Shown here in pieces: positions 14,607 through 26,900 of a stretch of 64,000 nucleotides of DNA (position 1 is its first letter; every line of letters starts with the position of its first letter). The position numbers and the translations under genes were made by a program. The notes below the pieces were generated by a model. That model did no database searches. It was not told the DNA's origin and worked only from the letters and a program-made list of their open reading frames with translations. This DNA is from Panonychus citri (Eukaryota > Arthropoda > Arachnida > Trombidiformes > Tetranychidae). Location of the stretch: NCBI RefSeq assembly GCF_014898815.1, contig NW_026515406.1:186001-250000 (forward strand). The letters run 5' to 3'.

Positions 14607-15157
14607 TATCATCATCTATCAGCTGAAATTTATCAACAGAAAACTTTTTTTTTTCCTTCTCATACCTTAACTTTACCATTTACTTAAAGTACAGTTGTAC
14701 TAAAACAAACTTATCTTCATTTCTTCCTGTTCATCATCATCATTATCATCAATATAAAGTTAAATTGTTGAAACTAAATTGTCCAGAAACAAAAAGAATC
14801 GTTATTAACTCAGTCAACAATTAAGGGTTTACAATTAAATCCCTTTCAAATTGGTGTTAAATTCAATGTAACATGTTACCCTTGCGTCTATTAACCAATA
14901 AATTCAAACTATTGACAGTTAACTAATTAAGGTTTTAGAGAAATTAAATTAAATCACTTCTCATTTGTTAGGGTTAATTGTTCAATTAAAAATAATGTAA
15001 ATTCAGCGGTATTAACAATTCATGATAGAAAATGATTTATATCTGAATTTATGTTCAGAATGAAAGAGAAATTTTTTTCTAAAAAAGGAAACTTTTTTTC
15101 CTTTTACTTTTTTTATCTTCTTTTGCTTCCTGATCTATTAATAGAGTTTCTGAGCTT

Positions 15158-15199
15158 CTCACTCACTCACTCACTCACTCACTCTCTCTCTCTCTCTCT
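15158..15199. repeat. (CTCA)n grading into (CT)n
   Basis: CTCA repeats (15158-15184) run directly into a CT tract that ends at 15199. Confidence 0.93.
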
Positions 15200-18123
15200 T
15201 GTTGTTATTTATATCATCTTCATGATGTAATCATCATTTTCGTCAACATATTACATTATCATCATGACGATAATGATTCAGGAAACCATTGGTCAAGTTC
15301 AAGTGACGCGTTTGAAAACATCGATTATAATAATTGGGATGAAAGAAAAATTTTCTAATTTCTGATCATTTCTAATGAGGAAATTTAATTGTTGTGGTCA
15401 ATTGAAAATACTGTTAATGGTCATTGAATTGGAAACAACGATCGATAATCAATTCAATCATCTTAATCCGCTTATTGAGTTCAAATTGATCAACAACAAT
15501 AATAATAGTAACAATTAAAGTGACAGTTACTGGATTTTTAATATCAAACTACAGTCCTGAAGATTTGTAAATTGTCAACAATCAACAACAATAATTAAGT
15601 ATTGAGATAAAATCAATAACAATCTTGATTGGGTAACAAATGAGATTATTAAATTTGAAATGAACAAAAAATAACGTGACCAAACAAGCTGATTGGTTAA
15701 AGTTTAATTGTTTAACAACAATTGAAAGTTCAATATGAATTCATGAGCCTTCATGGTAATGTTATTAATAGAGAATCAGATTTTTATCATGAAAATTTTG
15801 CTATTTTTTTATTATCACATGAGATTTATTTTTCTTTATATAATCTCAGCAAATTATATAAACAAGTTTAACTTGATTAATGTTGTAAGTAAGTAAAAAA
15901 TTTGATAATTGAATCAAAATCTAATCAAATTAACGTGATGATGATGATGATAATTTAAAAACTTAAAGTTCATTATCATGAATAACTTTTTCATATCATG
16001 ATATATATATATATAAGTTACAGGGAGTTATCATATTTAATATATAAACTTACAATAAGATTCAATAAATAAGATGATCAACTAACCCTCAGGGTAAATA
16101 GTAATTTAAATGTTTAATCAAGTTAACGGTTGTTATTATATGACCTTGTCTATGTTTATTATCATCATGATTGGCTTAATATTTATATCATATTAATATA
16201 AATAATATTTACAACTCGAAAATCATAATCACTTCCGAGAGAGGAAAAAAAAACAACTCGAAAATCGTAATAAATTCAATTCTGATCTTTTCCCTTTTCC
16301 TTATTCATTATTATCTCATTTAATTATCATGGAAAGTGCGTCAATCAATTTAAGGAAAAGAAAAATGGAATTACAATTAACTCTTTATTAAGATTATTAT
16401 GATTTTCAACAATATTTACTCAAAAACTATCTGACAAGAGCTCAGAACGTAACCATGGTAACCATGAGATTTTCAAAGTTGATTCTTTAGATTGAAACCA
16501 GAATTTTTTTCCTCTCTCCTTTTACCATGAATAGTTTTCTATCTATCTCTCTCTCTCATTGGTATGATAATAATTGACTTTTACACACTTAAAATGATGA
16601 CGATGAGGAAGATGAAGATGATAATACAAAAGGATAACAAAAATTCATTGAGATGAAGAGAAAAATGTAAACAAACAAGAAAAAAAAATCCAAAGGTTAC
16701 TATTAATACTAACATATGATAGTATCATGGAAAGTTATTAATATCATCTCTCTTTTTTTTTCTCATCATCACCATGAAGATGAGGATGAATTATCTTCTT
16801 GATCAACAACAACAATATGTTATGGTGACAAAAATAAACAGTAAATATCAAAAAGTGATGTTGATAAAATGAATGAGTTCATGTTAATCAGAATCTATGC
16901 CAAGGAAAAGTTTTTTTTTTCTTGTTCCTTATTCAGTTATCATTGTAGTTTGATATTATCTCATGATGATAATAATATTATCATCATCACCATGATTGAT
17001 TTAATTGTTTAACCTTTTCAATTGTTAAACAATCGTCACAAACTTTTTTTGCAAACGTTAAAGGGAAACGGAAATGATTCAAATTGTTTCTATGTTTCCA
17101 ATTCGAGTAATAATTAATTGATTGTAAGAGAGAGAGAGATTAACTAATTTATGCCTCATTTTTAATTGTTTACACCTTAAATGGTTATATTGTAACAATT
17201 AGTAAATCAATTGGAGGCTTGGCTTTTGTTTTTTCCACTAATTGTTTCAAGTTTTATTGTTATTGTTAATCTGTTGATTGAAGATTGATTAATTGCTTGA
17301 TAATGAAGATGATTAAGGATGATTACAATTGACTAATAACCTTAATCAAGTGATTACAATTAACATATGAAATTGTGATATTGTCAAAAGTTAATTGTTA
17401 TAACAATAACAAACTTATCAGATTAACCTTGATTGTTGGTCGTGTGTTCAAATTAGTTAATTGTGTCAATGGTTAGTAAATGTATGTGGTTGTATTTACC
17501 TTTATTTTGGTTAATTGTTACAATTAAAATATCAACAACAACAAAAAGTTAACAATAAAAAAAAGTTTCAATGAGTAAATGATTATTAGTATTATGATAC
17601 AATTAACCTTGATCATAATCCAATACCAGTTAATTGTGATGATTTAGTCTCCTCAATTCATGTGATGAGGATAAACAATTAATAAACAATTAACATGATG
17701 AAGAGTAACAACAACAACTAAAAATGAGGATATAAGTTGATGATAATCAATTGATTATTACTCATTTAGAATCAATTAAATAATTAATCGCTCTTTTTTT
17801 GCAATGATGATTAAAAGTAAAAATGTTATTTACAACAATTAAAATTAATTATTGGTAATAATTAGATTAACGTCATTGAGAAATGGACTGAAAATTTTTC
17901 CCATTAGAGGGCAATAGTTGATTTGATTATCGTTAATGATGAAAATAATAATAACAATGAAGGTTCATGTTGATTATAACTCAATGAATTGGATTGGAAA
18001 CTGATAATCAACATGAAGATGAAGATGATGAAGATGAGGATGAAGATGAAGAAAATGAAAAGAGTGATGGAAATACCGTTAATCATGTTTTTTTGGTTCG
18101 AAAGATGATTAAGAAAGAAAAGA

Positions 18124-18130
<7 letters not shown>

Positions 18131-18160
<30 letters not shown>
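18131..18160. repeat. (GA)15 microsatellite
   Basis: A perfect 30-bp GA tract just left of the inverted-repeat segment at 18185-18411. Confidence 0.95.
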
Positions 18161-18161
<1 letters not shown>

Positions 18162-18184
18162 GTTTCAAGCTTCTATTTCCGGGT

Positions 18185-18411
18185 AACTTGTTCAGAAGAT
18201 GAAGATGAAGATGATGAGGATGATGAAGATGGTGAGAGAGGAGAAAAAGAAAGAGAAATTCCTGAAGATGATGAACATTCCGTAGCACGTTAGGTGAGAC
18301 CGGTTTACCACCCACTTTTCATCTTCACTCTCTTTTTCTCTTTCTTTTTCTTCAGACAGTCTGAATTGATCATCCTCATCATCTTCATCATCTTCATTCA
18401 ACTTGTTCAGA
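18185..18411. repeat. 203-bp inverted-repeat segment flanked by identical 12-bp direct repeats
   Basis: AACTTGTTCAGA occurs at 18185-18196 and 18400-18411. The DNA between starts with GAAGATGATGAGGATGAT-type sequence and ends with its reverse complement; an 18-bp word is shared exactly by the two arms. A GAAAAAGAAAGAGAAA stretch is also mirrored inside. The layout resembles a small insertion with target-site duplication, but both arms are low complexity. Confidence 0.45.
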
Positions 18412-19420
18412 CTCAAATTAACAGTTAAGTCCAAGTAACCTGAATATTTCATTCACATACCTGATAACCTGTTGGGTTGTGATCATTTTTTTTTTGTTTT
18501 TACTACAAATTAATTCAAAAAATTTGATCAAACTTTTCAAATTTACTTTTAATTGTAGCAATTAAACATAACCAATCCAATGAATCCAGGATGTAAATAT
18601 TATCGGTTAAAAATTAACATTAATTGTTAATTTGTACCTAAGTTATTCAATAGATTTGTTAACAACAATCAATATTGATTGTCAATCATTTGTCTTCAAC
18701 CAAATTAACTTCAGTTGTTATTATTGATAAATTAATAATCATAATGGTGAAAATGATTAAATTTTATCATTAATTGCTACAAGGTTAGAATTTTATTTGT
18801 TATACTGAATTAATCATTTGATAAGCTGACAATTTCTTAATTGTTTTGATTTTCAATTGATTAATTCATTTATTTGTTTGAAATAATATTTAGTGAAAAT
18901 TATGGTCAAACTATTTACTCAATCAAATTACAAGAATTAGGAAAAGATTTCAGGTTAATTGAGTAAATGTCAAGAAGTTGATTAGATTAAGATTATTATG
19001 GTTTAATGTTAATTGTTTTATGGATTTGATTTAGACGGGATAACCTTTGACTCTTGTTACCTGTGTTTATTTATTACTCTTGAGAGTTTATAATATAATT
19101 ACAAGGAAAATTAACTTACCTGTAACAACAACAAAGGTAACCTTTCAATGTTTGATTCTCATTTTGATTGGAACAATTAACCTTGATTTGTTTGATCTCT
19201 CTCTCTCTTACAACAAATTATCAGTAAACAGGTAAAACTACACATGAAACACTTAAGGTATTTACCGGTAAATTGAAGGCACTTTTTGGTTAATCGTTGC
19301 GCTTTCATCTTAATTGAATAATTATCATCTTTCATTCAAGTTTTATGGTGAACCCAAAGGTCACTTCAAAGTCCAGTGGACTTTTGTTAACACAGTGGGT
19401 GATAAGTTTACCCTCCATAT

Positions 19421-19526
19421 CCCACCACCACCACCACCAAGTCTTATTTTCTGGTAGCAAATAATAACAAGGGTATATAAATGAAGATGATATTGATAAT
19501 GGAGGGAAAAAATTTTTCAAAGAAAG

Positions 19527-19566
<40 letters not shown>
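19421..19566. repeat. (CCA)n and (GA)18 microsatellites
   Basis: CCA repeats (about 19421-19439) precede a perfect 36-bp GA tract (19531-19566). Confidence 0.95.
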
Positions 19567-19568
<2 letters not shown>

Positions 19569-21144
19569 ACATCCAATGATGACGATGATGAAGATGAATA
19601 TGCCTTCCAGGTAAATTAAACACTCTTCAGAGGGATGATAAGGATGATCGCAAAAAGTACATGGCAAATGGGATTAGCCAACTATTAAGATGAATGGCCA
19701 AGTGGAAGAAAAAGAAAGAAAAGAGAGAGAGAGAAGACAACATTCCATTGCAGGTAACCAATGATGATGATTATTTATCATCTTCTCTTTCTTTTTCTTC
19801 TTTCATCTCGATATTCATCAAAAAGTCTTTGATTAAATTTACCTTCTTTTCCATTTCTACCCTTACTTACTTATCATCTTGCACTTTCTCTCTCTCTCGC
19901 TCTCTAACTTATGTCTGTCTCTCTCTCCAGTTACTAAGCTCTTCTCACACCAGCCCCACCTCATTCCGATTCTGCCTTCATCATCCTCATCATCATGTTG
20001 TTATAATCTTTCTAGAAAATGAAACCAAAGATAAAAAACTTTTACTTGGGCTCAATTTTTTTTTGGTTTTGCTTTTTCTCCGATGGTTTTTCCTTCATCC
20101 AATCATCATTACCATGATAGTTTACCAAGAATTTATGTTTATCATCCTCATCCCCATCTTCATCTTCATTTCTTCATTTCTTCTTGACTATGATTAACAT
20201 CTATTCAGTTCAGTTGAATTTAAAACTGTTACTCAAAAGTTTCATCAGCAAGAAAACAAGATTGATGAGGTTACCATAAGAAAAGTTTTTCTTATTCAAT
20301 TTTTTGTTGTTTTTTCAGAGCAAAAATTGAGAAAATTTTTCATGATAACAATTAACAATTTTCATCTAATTTATGAGTCAATTCAAATATCTGATATTAG
20401 AAATAAACATCGATTCAAGTTATATATCATATATCCAGTTGATGTACTGAATGTGATTCCATCAACGAGATACAAGATGATGAGGGTGGGAAATTGAGGA
20501 TATGTTTTCTTATGGTAAATAAATTGATATCAAAATAATCACCATGATGATAACAATATCATGTGATGTAAATATTATGTTACTGTTAAGAGAGAGAGAG
20601 AGAGTGAAACTCACAAGAGAAAATGTAAAATTATCATCTTTGCATAATCAATGCGATGATGATATTGTTTGAGTTTGCAGAAAAATTTGAATTTATCTTA
20701 AGCTTTTTTCAAATATAATATTATATGTTTAATATGAAAAGATGAGGATGAAAAGTTTTACTCATTATCTTTCACATGAAGGATGAGGATGAGGATGAGG
20801 ATGATTATGATAATGTTGGTACAAGTATCAACCTTGAAATAGGTCAACAGTGATCCTTGTGTATTAGCATAAAAGTCACTGTCATTGTTATTTATCATCT
20901 TACTATTATTCATCCTTATTCCTCATCTTCATCATTGATCCTTTAATATTTATCATGAGTGAATTTTTTTATTTAGCATCTTCACTCCTACAATCCTACT
21001 CTCTCATCATCCGCATCACTTTTTAAGCTCACTTGAAAGTTCATTTAACCATGAGAAAGTCATAAGTTTGATGGTGATACTCATATTGTAGATGATGAGG
21101 GATGATGATAGACTTTCAAAGTGACAGTTTTATACCTTTAGGCT

Positions 21145-21169
21145 AAATAGAAAATCACATTTTCTATTT
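21145..21169. other. Perfect 11-bp hairpin
   Basis: AAATAGAAAAT (21145-21155) and ATTTTCTATTT (21159-21169) are perfect complements around a CAC loop. No gene is evident nearby. Confidence 0.5.
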
Positions 21170-21287
21170 TCATCAAACAGGAAATTTCACTTTCTTTTAT
21201 TACAGATTTAATCTTCTTTCCCTTTTGTTTGTGTTGGTAAAAAACACTTCAATCACAATAGATCATCCTCCCACCTAATCATCATCT

Positions 21288-21334
21288 TCATCCTCATCCT
21301 CATCCTCATCCTCATCCTCATCCTCATCCTCATC
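21288..21334. repeat. (TCATCC)n hexamer repeat
   Basis: About seven copies of a TCATCC hexamer within a longer ATC-rich stretch. Confidence 0.93.
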
Positions 21335-22860
21335 TTCATCATCTTACTTTGTTTATATCAATAATGATCAACATTGATGATATTTAATCAATGTGTCAAT
21401 CAACTAACCAAAGGAAATGAATGGAAAGTAATCAAAATCTGAGAAATAAATGAAAAATGATTCTAATCAATTAACTAAATGAATTTGATTTCAAAAGTGA
21501 AAATTTTAAATAAAATTAGTTAGATTAACTGAATTAGAAATTGTCAATTGTTTAAGTGATTAAATTAAATCAGATTGTTGATAAATGAATCGGAGGTTTG
21601 ACTCAATTACTTTTGATTAGAATAAAATTTTCATGATTAAGATTCAGTTTCATGAACTTTTTTCATCTCTTTCCCAATTTCAATTGATAACTTTAATCTT
21701 CGTCACCGTAATTAGTTTAATCATGTTTCAAGAATGGTGATAAAAGTTCAGTAGCATATGAACTTGATCAGAATCGGAAAATGAATCAAGTTTTTTTTAG
21801 AAAAGAAAAAAAAAGAAAATCAAATTTTTTCTTCTCTCTTATTATCATCATGTTGTTCACCAGGTTTCTAGGTATTTGTTCAGATTCTGATTCAATATAT
21901 CATGATAATAATTCTGATACTGACAGTAACTGAACTTGGATGAAAAGTGATGAAGATGAAGATAAAGATGAAGATGATGACTGAAATTTTCAATAGTCTG
22001 CCAAGAATATTGGAACAAATGAGAAAACTTTTTCTTTTCTTTTCTATTCGAAATGTTCTAACATTCGAAAGAAGAAAAAAAAATTCTGAACTTTGATTTT
22101 CTCTACACATTCATGAAAATCGGTTTTAATTATATTCAGATAATTTCACCTTATCATTTTCTCCTCATCAACTCCGACATTAATGATAACTTTTTTATTG
22201 CTCTTCTTTTTTTTCAATTCATAAATTGTAAGCGGGAAAATGTAAAATAAATCAGTTACAATTAACTAATTATAATATCATCTCAACATTCATCCTCATC
22301 ACGTTAAGTAAATGAACATGTTACAATGTAATAAATTGTTGATCAACATGATAATCTATGTGACAATTAAATTTATCTTTCTCTCGATGAGCAATTAAAT
22401 TGTCGTCCTTGTTAATAAGGATAATGTGTATACATATTATACCAGTTAATTGTTACACTTTTTGTTTTAATTGTTAAAATAGTTTCAAAGTGTAACCCTT
22501 TAATTATCATTATGTCATGAAAGTTATTAACATATCACTTTTTGATTGTTGTTTATTTGATGAATAAGATGATGATTATTTAATAGTGAAGGTGATGGTG
22601 GTTTAGATGATGATGATAATTATGATGATAATGCTGAGGGAACGTGAGAAAGATGAAAAAAAAAGTTTATCATCTTAATCATCATGAGATTTGTAAGACT
22701 AAATCAGTTAATCAGACGCAAACGACCAAACTAAATTAAAGGAAACTATTAGAATATAAATTTAGGAAAAATAAATGAAGAAAAAAAAAGTAACAATGAT
22801 TAAGTTGATTGTTGATTATTATTATCGTCATAAAGGAAAGATGCTTATTGAATCTTCTTA

Positions 22861-22902
22861 TAACGTAACGTCAACACGTAACGAAATGATCACGCAACGT
22901 TA
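22861..22902. other. Cluster of ACGT/AACG words
   Basis: About six CpG dinucleotides fall within 42 bp as repeated AACGT-like words, including TAACGTCA, a CRE-like half-site arrangement. CpG is otherwise sparse in this part of the window. Confidence 0.35.
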
Positions 22903-23360
22903 GAAGTTGATGATGATAACAATGATGATTAGAGAGAAAAAGAAAGATAAAATTTCAGAATTAATCATTTTTCTTTCTACATTTCGTTTGTATATCTTTT
23001 TCTAAACATTTTCCACCCTCTGATTTAAACCCACCTTCTCCTCCTCTTCCTCTCCCTGCCTTGAATGACGTGAAGGGGAAGAGGTGGTGATGATGACGAC
23101 GATAAGTAGAGAGAGAGAGAGAGAGGCAACAAACTCTTAACAATGTCCAATGTCTTTACTCAGGTAAAAAAAAACAGAGGGAACAAAACTTTCACTTTTT
23201 CCTTGGAGATTTTGTTTTTACCTGCTGCTCATTTAACTTATTCAGGTAAATACCATGAAGATAATGATGATCATCATGTGACTATGAACCAAACTCAGAC
23301 TTTTTTTTGCTTTTTTTTCATCATCCGCTCCTTACGCTCTCTCTCTCTCTCTCTCTCTCT

Positions 23361-23495
23361 CAAGCTTATTTACGTTTAAGCTCCTTCGTTTAGCTTGACC
23401 TTGTCTCGTTCAAACCAAACATTGACTTCGTTGGTAATTTTATTTTTACTTCATTTCATTTTCGTTGCAACGAAATCTTTATTTTTAACAATCTT

Positions 23496-23554
<59 letters not shown>

Positions 23555-23685
23555 CTTATTTACGTTTAAGCTCCTTCGTTTAGCTTGACCTTGTCTCGTT
23601 CAAACCAAACATTGACTTCGTTGGTAATTTTATTTTTACTTCATTTCATTTTCGTTGCAACGAAATCTTTATTTTTAACAATCTT

Positions 23686-23724
<39 letters not shown>
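23361..23724. repeat. Tandem duplication of a 138-bp unit bounded by CT tracts (period 190 bp)
   Basis: The non-repetitive unit 23361-23498 is repeated at 23551-23688 without a mismatch that I can see. Each copy is followed by a (CT)n tract (23499-23550 and 23689-23724), and another tract (23337-23360) precedes the first. Unequal exchange between CT tracts is the likely origin. Each unit holds a 16-bp palindrome, TTTCGTTGCAACGAAA (23460-23475 and 23650-23665). Confidence 0.9.
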
Positions 23725-23727
<3 letters not shown>

Positions 23728-23905
23728 CCCGCACTTTTCTACTTTCGTATGTACATATTATTATTATAACATTAGTAATGTTGATAATCACGAGAATCAT
23801 AATCCATGTTGAAAATTGAATGAAATTTGATATTCGATTTCAAATTAGAACCAATAAAAAGCCCACAATTTTTGAGCAACAGAAAAATGATGCAATATCT
23901 TCATT

Positions 23906-23946
<41 letters not shown>

Positions 23947-26900
23947 ATTCCCTCATCATTTTGTTTTCATCTTCCAATTCTTGTCAAACAACTTTTTCCA
24001 ATAAACTATAATCATCTTTTATCATCCTAATCAAAATAATAAAAATGGTTCATAATATTGTTCAATAAATTATCTCAAGTCTCTCATCATCTCTTTGTCA
24101 AAATCTTCAATTATCATGATATAATCATCATCCTAATCACCCAATGTACTTTACTCACCTCCTGAATATCAAACAAAAGTAAAAGTTATCAAATCATCAT
24201 CATCAACATAATCATAAGTTACCAAATATGATGATGTTGATAATGATAATATTAACTGTAAGCTAACATCATCAACATCATCATCATCATCATCATGTCT
24301 GTTATTGTTAATGATATCTCATTGTAACCCAAACAACAATAAAAAAAAGTAATATTAACTATTTTTTTTATTGTTGACAAACAATTGAATTGATTATGAT
24401 ACAAACTCACAACAATTAACTAACACACATTACCTTTTGTTTACAATCATAATAATCACACTTAATCATCATTTTGATTGTTAGCTTATCCTTACCTTAT
24501 TTTCAAAAGTGATTTACCTTCATCATTACCAACAATTAAAACTAAATTGTAATTACTTAACCATCAAAGTTGATCTTTCATTGATTGACACAGGAATTAT
24601 TAATTTATTTATCAATTAATTGTTTATTACTAATTAACAATTGATAATAGTAAATATTATTGATAAACTTTTGATGACTTTCCCACCGGAGGGAAAATTT
24701 GATTCCCAATGAAAAATTTTCTTATTTGAATTTTTGTTAATTAACTGGATTAGAACAAAATTTAAACTGATAAATTGATGAATGTGTGAATTAACAATTT
24801 AATTTAATTTTATCATTGGTCATATGGGAAATTAAATGTGATTATGATTGCAATCAAAATCCTTAGTCTCTCACGTTAATTAATCAAGTTAATTATTTGT
24901 TGATTGAACAAGAAAAAAAAAACTTTTTCTTTACACAAATCAAACAAATCTCATGATAATAATCAATTGATGATGATAATGATCATCTTATCATCTTTCA
25001 TCATCTTCTCTCTCTCCCTCATCTCACTTTCTCACACTTTCTCTCCACTCCCACCACTACATCTGTCCCCTCATCTCATCCTCATCAATTAGAAAGAGAG
25101 TAAAATTTGAACAACAAAAAAATCATTTCTCTTTGAAATTGAATCAAAATTCATTGATTCAGATGATTCCAAATATTCATCATGATGATTATTTTCAATG
25201 AAGAATAAAAAAAATCATCATCAAGGATGATAATCACCTGGCAATCTTTACTTTCTAAACCTTTGTCATCATCATCATCACCATCAAACAGATGAAATTG
25301 AAACAAGAAAAACTTTTTTCATGATGATAATATATTATCATGAATTTGAATCATCATCTGTCTGAACAACAAAATAATGATTAAAGTGAAAGATAATAAT
25401 CAGAAACTTTTACTTGATAATTATTTACAAGATTAACTCATGGTGACCCAGATTGAAACATTTCAAAACCAGATAATTAACTAAATTACAAATCATGATA
25501 ATTATAATCATGAGATAATAATAATAAAATCATGTCCAAAAAGCATCATCAATATTTAAGGTTCATTTAATTTCGCGCTTTTTTCAAGGTAATGTTTTTT
25601 TTATATCATAATAAATGACAAGTCGTCCAAATATTATCATCATTTGACCTTCTTTCGCTTCACTGTCTCTCTCTCTTCTCTCTCTCTCACTGTTTTTCTT
25701 ATCATCTTCACATCCTCATCATCATTTCCTTACCTTATCTTCATCTATCTTTCACGCAAGAGACACGATCATCATTTCAAGGATTCATATATCGTCTCAA
25801 GTGACCCGAGCTCTTTAACCTGCCAAATTTTTTTCTCTTTTTCTTATCATCCTTATCATCCTCCTACTTTTGAATCATTCATCCTCCAATGTTTACCTGA
25901 AATCATCATCATCATCATTATTATTATCTTTTGTTTCTCTTTTTTTTTTGCTTCTTTTTTTATCTGTGTGAGTTTAAGTGAAAATCCTGTAAGGTGAAAG
26001 ATAAAGATGAGGATGAAGATAAGGATAAAGATGAAGATGCTTCAGTGAATTTAGTTTCTCCAATTAATCACCAGAGGGAGTTAGCGATTTCATGATGATA
26101 AGGATGATCAGGATGATGAGGATAAAGATGATGAAATTGTCTGAGCTTCTCAGGAGCAGAAAAAAAAGTTCATGATACTATTTTGTGTATATTTTATCCT
26201 GGACTTTGGATGCTCAAGTTTAGGTTTCAAATGAGTATGTCTGTCTGTCTTCATCATCTTCTCATCCTCATCCTCATCTTCATCGTCTTCCTCTCTCTCT
26301 CTCTCTCTTCCCTCGCCATCATTTTTCTCTCTCTTTCTTTTTCACTGTCTACACAATTTTTTTCCTCTTACTATCCGAATACCATCATGTTAATATTACT
26401 ATTTTCATGTGTTTGCAGAAAAAAATTGCTTTTTTCTGTCAGAATTTTCTGTTCATTTCAATTCCTAATCAATTTAATCCAATTAATCAATTAACATGGT
26501 AAACGATTGACAATCAACTTCAAGTGTACTTTTATTATTCCTAATTATCAACAATTAACTTACTCAGAAACAAAACAAATTAAATTAACATCTCAACCTT
26601 AAGTTGTTGTTAATTATCATTAATATTATTTGTTACCTTGCCTTTTTATTAAATCACCTTGACAATTGATTATCATTATCATTGATTGTTATTATTATTA
26701 TAAGTTTCAAAGTATTACAATTTAAATTATCAGTCAATTGTTGTAGTATGAACAACAAAAAAAAAATAATACAGACAATCAAGATGATGATAATTGTGAA
26801 TACAATCAACGCCATCATATTTTGATTGACAATCAATTGTAACCTTGATTTGATTATAATATTTATGAAAAAAAACTATCACAACCCAATTTATAATATA

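Larger units (their letters stand above)
14200..18128. other. Gene-free stretch
   Basis: ATC-rich to 14760, then AATTGT-rich and general AT-rich DNA with scattered short GA/CT tracts. A duplicated TAACCATGG word lies near 16451. Confidence 0.55.
18412..23336. other. Gene-free stretch
   Basis: Microsatellite-rich DNA to 20200, with long frames made of CT and ATC repeats, then AT-rich DNA with ATC blocks. Two related passages, (GA)n-GACAACAT near 19550-19580 and 19720-19745, look like dispersed copies of one sequence. Confidence 0.5.

Noticed and set aside
17994..18452. Overlapping acidic open frames on both strands (Glu/Asp- and Arg/Glu-rich)
   Set aside because: They arise from GAA/GAT and GA repeats and from the inverted-repeat segment; both strands give similar peptides.
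19694..20197. 167-codon plus-strand open frame
   Set aside because: Its Ser/Leu/Phe and His runs are translations of CT and ATC repeats; there is no domain, and composition matches neighbouring non-coding DNA.
25644..25997. 117-codon Ser/Phe/Ile-rich plus-strand frame
   Set aside because: Pyrimidine tracts and ATC repeats account for the composition.
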